A stretch of DNA of 64,000 nucleotides, from NCBI GenBank assembly GCA_947683625.1, contig CANTUR010000540.1:258001-322000 (forward strand), written 5' to 3'. The translations under genes and the position numbers were made by a program. Under the pieces are notes generated by a model that did not search any database, was not told the origin of the DNA, and saw only the letters and a list, made by a program, of their open reading frames with translations. This DNA comes from Mallotus nudiflorus. Its lineage: Eukaryota > Streptophyta > Magnoliopsida > Malpighiales > Euphorbiaceae. Shown piece by piece: positions 34,301 through 46,700 of this stretch (position 1 is the first letter of the stretch; each line of letters opens with the position of its first letter).

Positions 34301-35500
34301 GACTTTTACAGAAACTATTTCTTGAGCTTGTCCATCTTGATGGGCTCTCTGAATTCATTCCCCTCTAAGTCAGATAGAATAGTAGCTCCTTTGGAAAATA
34401 ACTTCTTCACTTGGTAGGGACCTTCCTAATTCGGCTTGAACTTCCCCTGCGGATCAGTCATGATTGGTCTAGCGACTTTAAGACCAAGTTACCCTTTTTG
34501 ATCTTGCCTAACTTAATTTTTTGTTATAAGCCTGAGCTTTCCTTTTCTAGTACAATTGAGGGTGATACATGGCCTTTATCCTCTTTTCATCCAACAACGT
34601 CAGTTGTGCTAATTAGCTTTCTACTCACTGATACTTAGGGATTTTAAATTCTAGGAGAACCCTTAATGACTAGATTTTAACCTCAACTACCATAGAATAT
34701 GGAGTGGCTCATATGATGTTCTAGTAGTGGTTCTGTATCTCCATAATGTAAACTGTAGGTAACTTGGCTAGTCTTTGTAATTTTTTAGTATCTTGGCCAA
34801 TATTCTTTTCATATTCTTATTTGCTGCTTCTCCAGCTCTGTTGGCCTGTGATCTGTAAAGGGATGATCTATAATGCTCAATTTTGTATTCTTCCAATAGA
34901 GCAGTTGTTTCTGCCCTAAACTGAACACCATTATTAGTAATGACGTGATGAGGCAACTTATACCAACAAATTATATTCTTCTCTATGAACCTGGCCATCT
35001 GTTTCACCCCTATAGTTGTGAATGATTAAGCTTTAGCCCATTTAGAGAAATAGTTGATTGCCACTATAATGTCAGAATGACCATTGGATGCTTTTAGCCT
35101 TATCTCTCTGATAATGTCAAATCTCCAAACTTCAAATGGCCAAGGAGAGGTCAATCCTTAAAGTTCCATATAAGGCAGGTGGCTCACATGACCATAGACT
35201 TAGTAGTTGTGGCATTTCTTTACATACTTCATGCAATCTGCCTCCATGGTTAGCCAAAAGTAGCCTTGACAGGTTATCTTTTTAGTGAGGACTGCCCAAT
35301 TCATATGCAGCCCACATACACCCTCGTGAACTACTTTGATAATTTTCTACGCTTCACCCTTATCAACACATCTTATGTGCACTCTCGTTGGCATCCTTTT
35401 GTACAACATCCCATTATGGCTAATGAACTATCGGGATAGCATCCTCAACAACATTCTTTCTTTTCTATCAGCTTCCTCTGGGAATTATCCTATCTCAAAA
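34300..35500 (-). pseudogene. Integrase of the first Tat element, decayed
   Basis: Minus-strand fragments in order: an N-terminal zinc-binding region (about 35,500-35,160), then the catalytic core with HHVITNNGVQFRAETTALLE (about 34,950-34,890) and ANRAGEAANKNMKRILAKIL, then a C-terminal segment resembling GPYQVKKLFSKGATILSDLE (about 34,420-34,340). In the usual core pattern the second Asp is in TDNG; here it reads TNNG, so a catalytic Asp is lost. Stops interrupt the frame. Confidence 0.85.
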
Positions 35501-35559
35501 TAGTGCTATAGATCATAAAACCAAGGCTTTGCTGCTGGGTCGATCAACATTATTCTGAG

Positions 35560-36130
35560 CTCCTCATAGCAAGGAATTTGGACCCTTACTAAAATAAGAG
35601 GCTTCATTTCTGCTCGTCTGCCTCCTTCCCATATCAAAACTAGAGTGGCCAATACATCTGCCATCTGATTCTCCTCTCGGGGTAAGTGTATGAATTTGTA
35701 TTATACAAAAGACAATAGGATCATGGTTGAATAATCCCAATACAGCCTTAGTTTATCTTCCCTTACTCCCTACTCCTTAGCGATCTATTTCACTACCAGC
35801 ATCGAATCCCCATATACTGTCACCTCTTCTGCCCCCACATTCCTAAATGCTTCCAGGCTAAAAATGTAGGCTTTATATTCAACTTGATTATTAGTGACCT
35901 CGAATTCTAGTCTCTTTGCCATCGAAATTACTTCTCCTTCTAGAGAGACCAAAATCACACCAATGCCTACCCTCTACTGTTCACTACTCCATCAAAGTAC
36001 ATTTTCCATGTCCAGATCTCTATTTCTCCTAAATGTTCATCCAAAAATTCTAGCTCTCATTCTTGTCCATTGTCCATTGGATTCTGGGCCAAGAATTCGA
36101 TCACAGCTCTTCCCTTTATCACCTTTTTAA
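35560..36130 (-). pseudogene. Second (archaeal-type) RNase H of the first Tat element
   Basis: The minus strand reads WKMYFDGVVNSRG near 36,010, with the first catalytic Asp retained. Near 35,700-35,640 it reads YKFIHLPREENQMADVLATL, the conserved end of the Tat-type extra RNase H. Many stops lie between. A doubled RNase H is diagnostic of the Tat lineage. Confidence 0.8.
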
Positions 36131-36139
36131 TAACATAAT

Positions 36140-37450
36140 CTATGTCAAATTTTGTAATCAGAACTAACCATCTGGCTAATTTCCCTATTAGTAACGGAGT
36201 CTGCTAGAGATATCTAAGAGGATCATGCTTAGAAACCGCTCGAATCCTGTAGGACTGGAAGTAATGTCATAGCTTCTTTATTACCCAAATTACAGCTAAG
36301 CAGGTTCTTTCTACTAGACTGTAATTAGCTTCATAGGGTAAGAGCTTCTTACTCATATAATATACAGTATATTCAACTCTCCCTTCTCCTTCTTAAGCCA
36401 ACATTGCACTAATCATATCTTTCTCTATAGCCAAGTACGGAATTAAGGGTTTCTTCGGTCTTGGCAACTACAAAACTAAAGGATTCATCAAATATTGCTT
36501 AATAGTTACAAAGCCTTGTTGACACTTGTCATCCCAAATAATCAGTTGATTCCTCTTTAAAAGCTTGAAGATCGGCTCACAATTGGTAGTCAATTTGACT
36601 ATAAACCTACTGATGTATTGTAGCCTTCCTATAAACCCTCTAACTTATTTCTTATTCTTTAGTGCATGCATTTCTCTAATTGCTATGACTTTGTCTGGAT
36701 CCACCTCTATGTCTTTTGGACTGACAATGTGTCCTAATAGTTTCCCATATATCACCCCAAAAACACATTTCTTCATATTCAGTCTGGGTTATACTTTTCA
36801 ACTCTTGTTAAGAACTTGTCTAAGGCTTCGAAATGCCCTTCTCTAGTTAGATATTTGACCATCATGTCATCTACATACACTTCTATCTCTTTATGGATCA
36901 GGTCATGTAACGACATGGTAGCCATTCTTTGGTAAGTAGCCCCTGCATTTTTCAACCCTAATGGCATAATCGTGTAACAATAAACACCCCACTCATTGAT
37001 GAAAAAAGTCTTTAACTTATCAATTACTGCCATCATAATCTAATTGTATCCTGAGAAGTCATCCATAAAAAAGTACATGGCGCTGGAAGCTGCACTATCA
37101 ACTAAGGTGTTAATGTGTGCTAAGGGAAAATCATCCTTTGGAAAATCCTTGTTCAAATTCCTATAGTCCACACATATCCTGACCTTACCATCTTTCTTGG
37201 GAACTGGAACTATGTTAGCTAGCCACTGGGTGTCATCTACCACTTCTAGAAATTTCGCTTTCAACTATTTTTCTACTTCTTTTTTTACTAAGAGAGCCCA
37301 TTTTGGCCTTAATCTTCTCTTTTTCTGTTTTGTCAGTGTGATATAAGAATACATGGGAATCTTGTGTTCTGTAATCTCTCTATCGATCCCAGATATATCC
37401 TCATATCCCCAAGCAAATACTTTCTGTCTTTTTTTAAGAGTTTCTTTCAT
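36140..37450 (-). pseudogene. Reverse transcriptase and first RNase H of the first Tat element
   Basis: The minus strand begins MKETLKKRQKVFAWGYEDI, then LRPKWALLVKKEVEK and KDGKVRICVDYRNLNKDFP. These are followed by FFMDDFSGYNQIMMAV, LGLKNAGATYQRM and the catalytic YVDDMMVK box near 36,860. RNase H follows from about 36,540 with WDDKCQQGF and YYMSKKLLPYE. The YVDD active site is intact, but several frame breaks disrupt the protein. Confidence 0.9.
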
Positions 37451-37534
37451 TTTTTCTCTCTCATCAAGAGTTAAATTAGAAGAAATAAGTATATTTCTAG
37501 GGTTATTTTTGGTGCCTAGATTAAATGATTCAGT

Positions 37535-37969
37535 TTATACTAAATTAATGTCAAACATATGCATGAAATGATCATCACACACAGTATAACCATTAGGAAA
37601 CACATCGTATAAGTAAGCATAATCAAACTTTATCACGTTAACTTTAGAAAGAAAAATGTCATCAGTCTCAAATAAATTAGAAAGAGAAAATTCAATGTCA
37701 TAATAAAAAACATCCATAATAAAATCAAGGACAAAGGCTTCGAAGTTGAATTTCTCTTCCTGGTCAGCAGCATCCTTCAACCCCACTGCAAGAATGTCCC
37801 CCTCTGATTTTGAAGTCAGTACCAGCTCTTCTACCATAGGCTCTTCAATATTAAATTCTTTAATCCCATCCATATATTCATCGAAGATTTCAAACTTAGG
37901 GACCAGCTTCTCAACGATCATCAAGGGCTCAAGAGCTCTTTGGTAGGGGTAATTGGCACCTTCCTCCAC
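37535..37969 (-). pseudogene. Uncharacterised domain between protease and reverse transcriptase, first Tat element
   Basis: A 144-codon frame ending in LYDVFPNGYTVCDDHFMHMF then DINLV and TAA. The counterpart in the second Tat element (58,383-58,769) ends LCDVFLNGYSICDNHFIHMF then DINSM and TAA. I do not recognise the domain. In-frame sequence continues after the stop into reverse transcriptase in both elements. See findings. Confidence 0.7.
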
Positions 37970-37979
37970 AAATGTTTCC

Positions 37980-38760
37980 TAAAGCATCTTCTTTTTCAAT
38001 TTAGCCTTAATTCTACTCATCCCATACTTGCCCTTACTTTCTTCCTTCTCATCAGACTCATCCTCCCCTAAATATCCTAACTCGTGCTTCAAAATCGATA
38101 CCTTGGGTTTAATGAATTCTGATGGGCCCTGATGATTCTTTCCTAGTCCCATCCCAGGCATGAACCATATGCTCTTCATCATATTAACAACCTTTGGGCT
38201 TAGCTCATCTTCATAAATCATGCAGACTTTAAAACTCAGGCTATTTGGGATCTCAGTAGGAGCTAGTTTTAATGCAGTAACTACAGCCTTTGTTTCAGCT
38301 ATTATTGTAACCACCCTCCCCTCATATGGAAATTTAATCTTTCAATGAATGGTGGATGACACTCCCCCCAAAGGATGGAACCACGGTCTTCCCAGAAAAA
38401 TAGCGAAAGTGACTGGAATATCTATCATATAAAGGTTAACCCAAACTTCAATAGGTCCAGTCTTGACTAAAGCCCGAAAAGTTCCCTCAACTGGTTTTTT
38501 TTTATATTATCATAAGCCTTTATGACTACATCTGAGCACTTCAAATTAGCTACCCTTAAGCCCAGCTTCGGTAGGATCTTCAAAGGACACACATTGATGG
38601 CTGACCTATTATCGACCATGACACAATATGTCAACTTGCCTTTCACTTCGGCTTTAATGAACAGGGCTTTGCTATGATCCTTTCCTTCTAATGGCAGGTC
38701 ATCATTTGTGAAAACAATTACCCCTTGAGGACTTTTAATTAGTGAATTCACCATTTGCTA
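37980..38760 (-). pseudogene. Aspartic protease with G-patch-like tail, first Tat element
   Basis: The minus strand reads SPQGVIVFTNDDLPLEGKDH, then the protease site YCVMVDNRSAINVCPLKILP (usual Tat site VDNGS; here Gly is changed to Arg). After a break it continues with FMPGMGLGKNHQGPSEF, a glycine-rich motif of G-patch type common after the Tat protease. Frame breaks occur near 38,480 and 38,330. Confidence 0.8.
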
Positions 38761-38769
38761 TAGAGTGTG

Positions 38770-40586
38770 TGTTGAAGGTATCTTCTTCTGATCGAGAGCC
38801 AAAACTTGTGCTTCTCGATGGGCCTAGAAGTTCATAAGCAGCTCCCAAATACTGGCAAGAGTTTTCTCGTCACTTTTGGCCTTAATAATCTTATTAACTT
38901 TCTCATTTTTCTTTGATCCCTCTTTTGAACTACTTCCATCTTTCTCCGCCTCAACCTTCTTCACTTCTTCCTTCCCCTCCTCTGATTTCTCAATGGACTG
39001 CGCTGCTCTCCTCTCATTATATTTCCACAAATCAACCGCTTCTCCCTCTTTGTCATTAAAACTCTAAATATCCAGTACATTTACACGAGACTCAATCGCC
39101 TACTGCCTTAGTTTCAGGTCTTTTGGTGGGGTAGGTATGATATCAATAAAGGAATTAATCATTTGTTCTTCTGTTAGACCTGTGTTGATAATTAGGATAC
39201 GGGGATTTTATAGTGGTACATTTCAATAGTTAGGTAAAGGGTTATTTTGGGTGTTTGGTTTTCTAGTTTCCGGATCAGTTATTTTACCTGAATCGATCAA
39301 ATCTTGAATCTCATGTTTCAGGCGAGTGTAACTTTCTATATTATGCCTAATGTTCTAGTGGTACTTGCAATATAGTTTTGGCTCGGCATTTGGGAAAGGA
39401 GGTCATTTAGGTAAGGGTTGTAGAAGGTTATTCTCAATAAGTTTTTCTAGGACTTTGGAGAGTGGTCTTCATAAATTAGAAAACCTTTGAGACTGCCTGA
39501 CTGCGTTGATCTGTATAATAATGCTTGGCTCAACTCCACTGCCAGATCCAAACCCTTCTCTATTTGCAGATCTTCCACTGAAGAATTTCTTTTCTTGCAC
39601 AAGGTCTGATTCTTTCTGTACTCCAAACCTGTACAACTCCTCAAAGTTTTGAATCCTTAAATCTCTCAGTTTCTTTGAGAGGGAGTACACATCCCTCCAT
39701 GGCTATTACTAGTTGATTAGATTTCGAGGGTCGTTGCTTCATCTATGCTAATTTTGCTCTCCACCTGATCAAATAATCCATAAAGGATTCATTGAACTTT
39801 TGTTTCACATTCTGCAAGTCTCAAATAAGCCTCCATTTGAATGTTGAGACTGTATTGCTTGATGAATGCAGTGCATAACTCCTTCCAAACAACTTGAACA
39901 TGGGATTTTAAAGCATAATACAATCTGATGGGTGCTCCTTTCAAAGACAGTGGGAGTTGCTTCACAATCTATGCTTTAGTTAATTTAATCATCTTTATGT
40001 GGGTCATATATTGCTTTAAATAGAGGTGAGGGTCCTTTATGCCAGTGAAATTTTTTATGTCAGGAAACGTCAACTTCCATGGCAGGGGGTCATCATCTTT
40101 ATCCAGGCTCACTCGGAATAGCTCATTGGGGCATCGATCCCTTTTTCTTTCATCATCAACTGCATTTGAGCCATAAACTTGACAAGGTCTTTAGCCCAAT
40201 CCGGCTTCTCTACATTTCCCAAGGCATCCTCTTTTTGTCGGATAATAGGTTTTGCCAATACTTTCTGTTGATCATCCTCTACCTTTTGCCTTTTAGGAAT
40301 CTCGACATCCAAATCAAAAGGTTGAGGTTAAAGTGGTGGTGGTTGGGATGCTGGCTGTTGTGGTGCTGGTGACTATGGTGTTAACGGTTCTCCTCTAGTT
40401 GTACCCATCATTTCCCCTATAATTTCTCTTATAATCATCCTAGTTTGTTCGACCATTTTGGCTTTTAATTTTTCTTTGAAGGCTTCAACATCAAATTCTG
40501 CCATCTCTTTACAGATTTTAACCAGGCGGCTGGTGTCAGATCGTTTCCAACTGGCAGACTATTATGGATCTATATCTGCAACCATG
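38770..40586 (-). pseudogene. gag region of the first Tat element
   Basis: The minus strand from about 40,586 reads MVADIDP, then two stops, then EMAEFDVEAFKEKLKAKMVE. Further segments include WAKDLVKFMAQMQLMMKEKG (about 40,200) and SLSKKLRDLRIQNFEELYRF (about 39,680-39,620), matching the second Tat element's gag. A Lys/Glu/Ser-rich linker (about 39,030-38,830) precedes protease. Scattered stops break the frame. Confidence 0.8.
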
Positions 40587-41362
40587 AGGGGTTAAAATAT
40601 GTACGGCATGTATGCATGAAATGCAAACATATTGGTAAAAAGAAGAAAAAAGAAACATATATGCATGTTTCAGAGGACAAAAATAAAAAGCTCTCTAACT
40701 GTATCTCCACCCTTATTTCTTCCATACACATGTTTAATGGCAAGTTCCTTATCCTAGGATTTTTGTTCTGGGTTTAATTATCAACGGGGGATAATAAAAC
40801 CGACAGATGTAAAATAACTCTCAAGATGGTACAAACAAGTGTCAATTCCTCCAAATAATTCCAAGGTCCATTTTAAACGGGCCAAGAACGATATCAAAAG
40901 CCCACTTTATTAAGATCCCTTTAGAATGGGCTAATAATAGGCATGAAAGGCCCATCTTGTCAAGGCTTATTTTGTAATGAGCTTAGGCCTTATTTAAAGG
41001 ATTACCATATGGCATAAAACACATGCATTTGTAAAGAAAATCCTAATGGAAATTGCTAGGTCATTACATGAGCTAAGTCTTAAGTAATAAGCTTCAGCTC
41101 CTATAACTATATACATCCATTATGTCTCCCCACTCAAGGGTTCGTGCGACGTGGATAGGTACATGCTATGAGTGACAATAATCAAATACATCACCACTAG
41201 GTTTGAATGAAACACAAACAGCAAAGCAAAGATTATTTTCGATTTATTTAGGACTTAGAGTGCATTGTGTGAAAACGTGTAGTGAATGCAAACTTTACGA
41301 AGGAAATAAAGAAAAAATCAAAGATGATAAAATTACAAAACACTTGGAATCAATTTCTCTAT

Positions 41363-41380
41363 CCCCAGTGGAGTCACCAC
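41363..41380 (-). other. Primer binding site of the first Tat element, tRNA-Arg type
   Basis: On the minus strand GTGGTGACTCCACTGGGG directly follows the 5' LTR end. It matches the second element's TGGCGACTCTACTGAGGA (54,894-54,911) and the tRNA-Arg-type site known for Ogre elements. Confidence 0.75.
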
Positions 41381-43216
41381 TATAGGCGGCGGTTTTGGTC
41401 GTGCGCCTAAGTGTTGGTGACCACGGCACTTTGTGAGTTCAAGGCTTACTAGGAAATACATAGTGGGTTTGGGGCCCAAAACGGAGATGGATTCACCACC
41501 CAGATGAAAGTCGGGACACACTGTACAACAACTGGATTCCACAAAGGTTCCTAGAAGCCGTCATCAAATATCGGGTTCGAAAACTGGGTATGGGCTTTTG
41601 GAATGCCCACCCAACCTTGCGGTTGGTCTCCATGTGTGTTTTGTATTTTATTACCTTTGATTATTAAATTATTTCCTTATTAACATGCAAATCGCAGTTG
41701 GTTTCCAATTTTATATTTTACTCTAAGTTTGCACACTAGTCCCATTTTATGCTTAAATCCCCGACATTCAATCACAAATAAATAAATAAAATAAATAAAA
41801 ATAATTTACAACCATTCATTCCAAATTAAAGAGGGAAAGGATTAATGATTACAACTTTTTGGTGTAAATAAGCATAAAAATACTAAAAATAAACCATATA
41901 TAAACCAAAAATAAATAAAGCAAACGTTTAATGATTAAAAATCACCAAATAATTCTTACAACATATACAAGTTAATTCCATACAACAACAACAATAATAT
42001 TTACAAATCATCAACAAATAGTATTCACAAAAATAAATGAAAATAAACTCATAAAATGGTCCACTAAATAACATAAAAAAAAAAGAAAATAACATAGAAA
42101 TAATATTGATCAGCATAGGGAGCATGCGTAATCTCACAAAATATAATAAATTAACCAAAGGAATCATGCCAAACATATAGAATACTGATGGAAAATCAAG
42201 GCATAATCAGGTGGGACTTTGTCAAAGGGGTGGCGCCTATTCAAAGAGGCATCGCCTCCTGTCTAGGAGGCGATGCCTCCATCACCTCTTCAACAGAGAT
42301 AAGAACATTCTACATTTCTTAAATCCTAAAAAACACGATGATCAAGCACGTAAATGAGAAACATACGAAAATATATAAGTATCAACAATCAATATTCAAT
42401 ATTTCATGCAACCATGCTTCTCTATAACTTTAAATAAGTAATATAACTCAAAAAAAATACACAAAATAATAACAAATCAAAGCCTTTAATGAAAATAAAA
42501 CTTAAAGCTTAAAAATAAAAAGACTCACTGACTTGGACGTGCTTGATACTCCTAACTAAGCCCTCAAAGCTTGGTTGATGGAGGAGTGGCTTTGAATGCA
42601 AGTAGATTCCCTCTTCTTCTCAAGAATCAAGTCCCTTAAGCTTCAAAGTATCTCCCTCTTCTTCTTCCTTTCCTTTTTTTTTCTTTCTCTCTTTCCAATC
42701 TTTTTTTTTCTTTCTTGAATCACCTTCCTTTCTCTAACAACCAGCCAACCTCCTCAACATTGCCCCTACATTCCCTTTTAAATCCTATCTTATTTTCTCC
42801 TTTTTCAAATTCCTAAAAACCCATTCATTCTCTAAGTTCTTTCCTGCCTTTTTTCCTTTTTTTTATGCCAAAAAATGACCAAGTCTTAATAGGTAGGCTT
42901 CCAACCACTGCCATTAATGACATTTAATGCTGTAAAAAGTGGGTGTGAAGAGGCGACGCCTCTTTGATGAGGCATCGCCTCACCAATGCTTAGGATGAAG
43001 AGGCTACGCCTCTTCATCTGGGCCAGGTTAGGACCCGTGGGTCACAAGGTGATAGGCTTAGGTTTTGGCTTGGATATGGTATTTGTGGGCTTGGTTATGG
43101 TATTTGGGCTTTTAGAGTCGATTTTAGAGAAGTCTCAGGGTTCCTTTACATTCAAAACTCGAACTTTCTCATCATCGGATTTTCATTGCGGGTCAATTAA
43201 ACTGATAGTATCCACA
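41381..43216 (-). mobile_element. 5' LTR (1,836 bp) of the first Tat element
   Basis: Minus strand from TGTGGATACTATCAG (43,216) to CCGCCGCCTATA (41,381). It contains GAGGCG palindrome clusters at about 42,215-42,300 and 42,945-43,020. The 3' LTR matches only its high-coordinate third. Confidence 0.85.
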
Positions 43217-44745
43217 ATATATTTATGAACTGACTCATAAATAGGCTTATTTAGCAAGCTCGTGAATAGACTTGTTTAGCAAATTTTTTAACAAACTCGT
43301 TTAAAGAGGGTGAACAAGCTCATTTAGTATTAATTAAGCACAATTCATAATATATTATCATTAAATAGTAGTAATTAATATATAATTATTTATTTAACAA
43401 ATATTATATAATACTAATTCAATATTAGTATTAAGTCATAAAATTATATAGTATATATAACATTAATTTAATATTGAATATAGTAAAATTAATACTAAAT
43501 CAATATTAATTAAACATGATATGAATTAAAAAAAATTATATAATTTTAATATCATTAGTTTTAATATTATTGTATGATTTTTAATTTTAATAATTTTAAT
43601 AAAATTAGTGTTAATAAAATTATATAATTTTAGTATCATTACATAATTGTAATGTATATTAATAATAATGTTAAGTAAATATAGCTAAAAACTAGTAATT
43701 GTAAAAAAAAAAAATATAGTTAAAACTTTAAATCATATTTCATTTTTTCCTTTACCCTAAAAATGGCTAAAGTAGCAATTTATCCTTGAACTATCACTGA
43801 AGATACGATTAACTCCAAAATTATTATTTTGTGGGTATTTCATGCAAAAAGATTAAAAATTTGACATTTTACTTTAATATTTTGTAAGATGTGGAGACCG
43901 GAGAGTGAGCAAGAGCAAGACCTTAATAATAAAAATAAAAAAATATTTTCTTATTTACAAAATAAATATTTTATATGATAAAAATATTCTCTATACTTAC
44001 TTTGTTTTAAAACAAAGTAATATTCTTTATTTAAGGAAATTTATTTAAATTTATAAAAAATGTGAAAAGTATTATATTTTTTTTATAAAACAATGTCATT
44101 TTCTATAAATATAAAAATTAAAGTATTTTTCATTATAACTTGATATATTCTACATTAAATTCTTACACTATAAAAAAATAAACTATTTTTTATTAAATTA
44201 ATTTTATAATTATATAAATTAAAATTATTTAAATAAATTTTACATAAAATTATTTTACATTAACAAAAAATAATGATAGTTATGAAAATATATCAAGTTA
44301 TAAATATCAAGTTATAAAAAAAATATTAATTTTTACACTTAAAAAATATAATGTTGTTTCAAAAAAAATCTTTCCACATTTTTTATGAATAAAATAACTT
44401 TTCTAAATTAAGATTTATTACAAAAATATCAATCTAAAAAACATTTTCAATTGATAAAATAGCAATGACACTTATAAAATAATTCAATAATTAGAACAAT
44501 TAATTCCATTAAAAATGTGTAATTTTATACAAATTAATAATTTAAGAAAAATATATCAAGCTATAACAAAAAAAATACTAATTCTTATATCTATGAAAAA
44601 AATCACAAAAAAGTATAGTAAAATTTTTAGATTTTTTTTTTGGTAAGATTTGATAAAATTTTCGCGAACAAAGTGCTGTAGAAAACATCTATGATAAAAT
44701 AAAGTTACAGAAAAAAAAAAAAAGGAATACCGATGATAAAAAAAA
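43217..44745. other. AT-rich host DNA between retroelement and thioesterase relic
   Basis: No gene was seen. Repeated AAGCTCGT/TTAGCAA-like words at 43,240-43,330 look like transposon debris. An imperfect inverted repeat lies at about 44,036-44,405. Confidence 0.5.
44036..44405. repeat. Imperfect inverted repeat, MITE-like
   Basis: The left arm (about 44,036-44,150, with ATAAAAAATGTGAAAAG and AACTTGATATATTC) is matched in reverse complement by 44,275-44,405 (with ATATATCAAGTTATAA and CCACATTTTTTATGA). The element is short and AT-rich, with no coding capacity. The duplication was not resolved. Confidence 0.5.
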
Positions 44746-45014
44746 TTGATAACACCTCTCATATCTACGGTCTCCCACCACCGTTATCTTAACCTACCAT
44801 CTCTACCGCCACTGCTATTTTCTTCTTCTTCTTTTTCTTCTCCACCACCGCCACCATCTACTTCATACTCTGCAGATATCGCCCCCCCATCAATTGTGAG
44901 TGCTACTGCTGTCGCCGCCGCGGCCGCCGCCACCACTGCACGCCCTTGCTCCATACATGGGCAATTCATTATAAAAAGACTTGAAATCACAAATTTGGTG
45001 GGTTTTTTTGCCTG
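44746..45014 (+). other. Low-complexity open stretch, possible 5' exon
   Basis: An open frame rich in Ser, Pro and Ala ends at a plausible donor (CCTGTAAGTG near 45,012). GC content is higher than around it. It could be a leader exon of the gene downstream or chance. No family was recognised. Confidence 0.2.
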
Positions 45015-45860
45015 TAAGTGTTTGATTTTTTTATTTTTATTTTTTGCAATTCTGACTTGCTGCTGTATATTACATGGATTTTGCTTATGGGTTGTTATCC
45101 TTGTGAATTATAATTTCTTTAATTATTGTATTTGTGGTTTTACCTGCGAAAGTGCAAGACTTTTTCTTGATAAAGCTCTCTGTGTCTGTGTTGAGTATGC
45201 TTACCATTCAGTGGCTTTCTTAAGTTTTTGTTTTATTTACTTTATTTAATTCATGGTTGTGGATTTGGGTTCCAATTGGTGGTTCCGATTAGCGGTGGGT
45301 TTGGGTGTATGCTGTTGTTTTTGAGTGGTGGTGGTTTAACTGTTAATGGTGCTGCCGCAAAAAATTTTGGTGTTTGGTTGTGCTAATTACGATAGCAAAA
45401 ATAATAGCCGAATCATAATTGCCAGTTTATTGTTGTGATTATGGTGGTTTCAGGTGGCTGTGGCAGTGATTTTTAGGTGGTAGTGATATTTTATGGTTGT
45501 AGTGATGCTCTGAGGTGATAGTGATGCTCTGAGCTGATAGATAGTGGCTATGGTGGTGGTTATGGGAACTGGACGGTGGTGGTGGTGGTGGTGATGGGTA
45601 TGGTTTTGATCTTTTAGTTTTTGAGGAGTTTGATAAGGGGTAATGTGTATTGCAATGATTTTTTTTTTTTAACTAAATAGATCAATCTAATTCTGATATA
45701 GAGTGGGGAAGAAAAAAAAGAAAATATATAATTGTTATTATCATTTGATGTGATTCACTTGTGGTATCAGGGATGTGAGACTCACTATCTTGAATTCGGT
45801 GAAAATTGCCAAATTTTGAATCTGGTTGGGTGAAATAACTAAAAAAGTTAATTTTAAAGT
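45015..45860. other. Non-coding stretch with GGT repeats
   Basis: T-rich then GGT/GGTGG-rich sequence (about 45,280-45,600) with no supported exon. I searched it for the missing N-terminal thioesterase exons and saw none. Confidence 0.4.
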
Positions 45861-45865
45861 TAATT

Positions 45866-46700
45866 GCACCTTAAATGTTTAATCCCCTAAACAAGGAAGT
45901 TATCTAGGTTTGCAAAGGAAATCAAAGATGAGCTTGCTCCACATATGCTGGACTACTGTAATCCTATTGTTGTCATTGATAATGCTGCCAGAAAAAAACT
46001 TGCAATTTGATGTTAATGCAGCAGATTTTGCCTCTTTAGAGTTGACAGCAAGTCTCACAATTAAGTTTTCAATTTAAACTCATTTCCAAACTTTTCTTTT
46101 CATGGTGATTGTTTCTTTACAAGAGATTTTTTTTTTTTTTTTCATATTCATAAATTATATTTAATTGTTAGACGTGCAATAAATGTTTTGAATATTTTAT
46201 AGTAAGTCAATAAAAATAAAATGTATATATTGCATGCCACAAATGCAATGAAACTTATTTAATTTCTTTTATTTGTTGCAACTGCAGCCTGGATGGAATG
46301 ATCTTGATCTCAATCAACATGTTAACCACGTTAAATATATTAACTGGGCTCTTCAAGTAGGTATTTTTCAATTTAGAATAGATACAAATTATAAAATTTA
46401 GTAAATAAATACAGAATTCATATTTTATGGGATACTAAGCTAATAATTACATCAAAAAAAATTAAACAAGACTTTAGTGACTTGTGTAAATTTTTTTTAG
46501 AATAATTGTGTTTTTGTTTATGGTTTCAGGGTATTCCCCAGTCATTAATTGAGTATCACAAGCTTTCTGCCATAACTTTAAATTATGACACTGGTCATTG
46601 TATAGATGATGATACTGAAGTAGAGTTGGACCACTTGCTGCTTCTGGGGAAAGGATTGGAGATTCTCAGAAGAAGTACCATATGGAAGCCAAGAGATTAA
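45866..46700 (+). pseudogene. 5'-truncated acyl-ACP thioesterase (FAT) gene relic
   Basis: Acyl-ACP thioesterases end plastid fatty-acid synthesis by hydrolysing acyl-ACP. Three exon-like pieces match the C-terminal half of the FATB/FATA family. About 45,866-46,050 reads TRKLSRFAKEIKDELAPHML, then after a one-base slip in an A-run LQFDVNAADFASLEL. 46,288-46,356 reads PGWNDLDLNQHVNHVKYIN, keeping the D..NQH catalytic motif. 46,530-46,700 reads GIPQSLIEYHKLSAITLNYD, then GLEILRRSTIWKP. The introns have proper GT-AG ends and phase 0 at the second junction. The catalytic-Cys region reads TGHC instead of RREC and the following segment is shortened. The first half of the gene, with the transit peptide, is absent. 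FATB is favoured by the TR.LS and WNDLD wording. Confidence 0.75.

Larger units (their letters stand above)
15875..43216 (-). mobile_element. Old Tat/Ogre-type Ty3/gypsy retrotransposon with antisense genes, split by a nested element
   Basis: Order read along the minus strand: 5' LTR (43,216 to 41,381), tRNA-Arg primer site, gag, protease with a G-patch-like tail, an uncharacterised domain, reverse transcriptase, RNase H, a second (archaeal-type) RNase H, integrase, two genes on the opposite strand, tandem repeats, polypurine tract, and a truncated 3' LTR (16,471 to about 15,875). The doubled RNase H and the primer site are established features of the Tat lineage. The coding frames carry many stops, so the element is dead. 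Removing the nested insertion (20,959-32,579 plus one duplicate copy) leaves about 15.7 kb. No target-site duplication can be shown because the 3' LTR is truncated. Confidence 0.9.
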
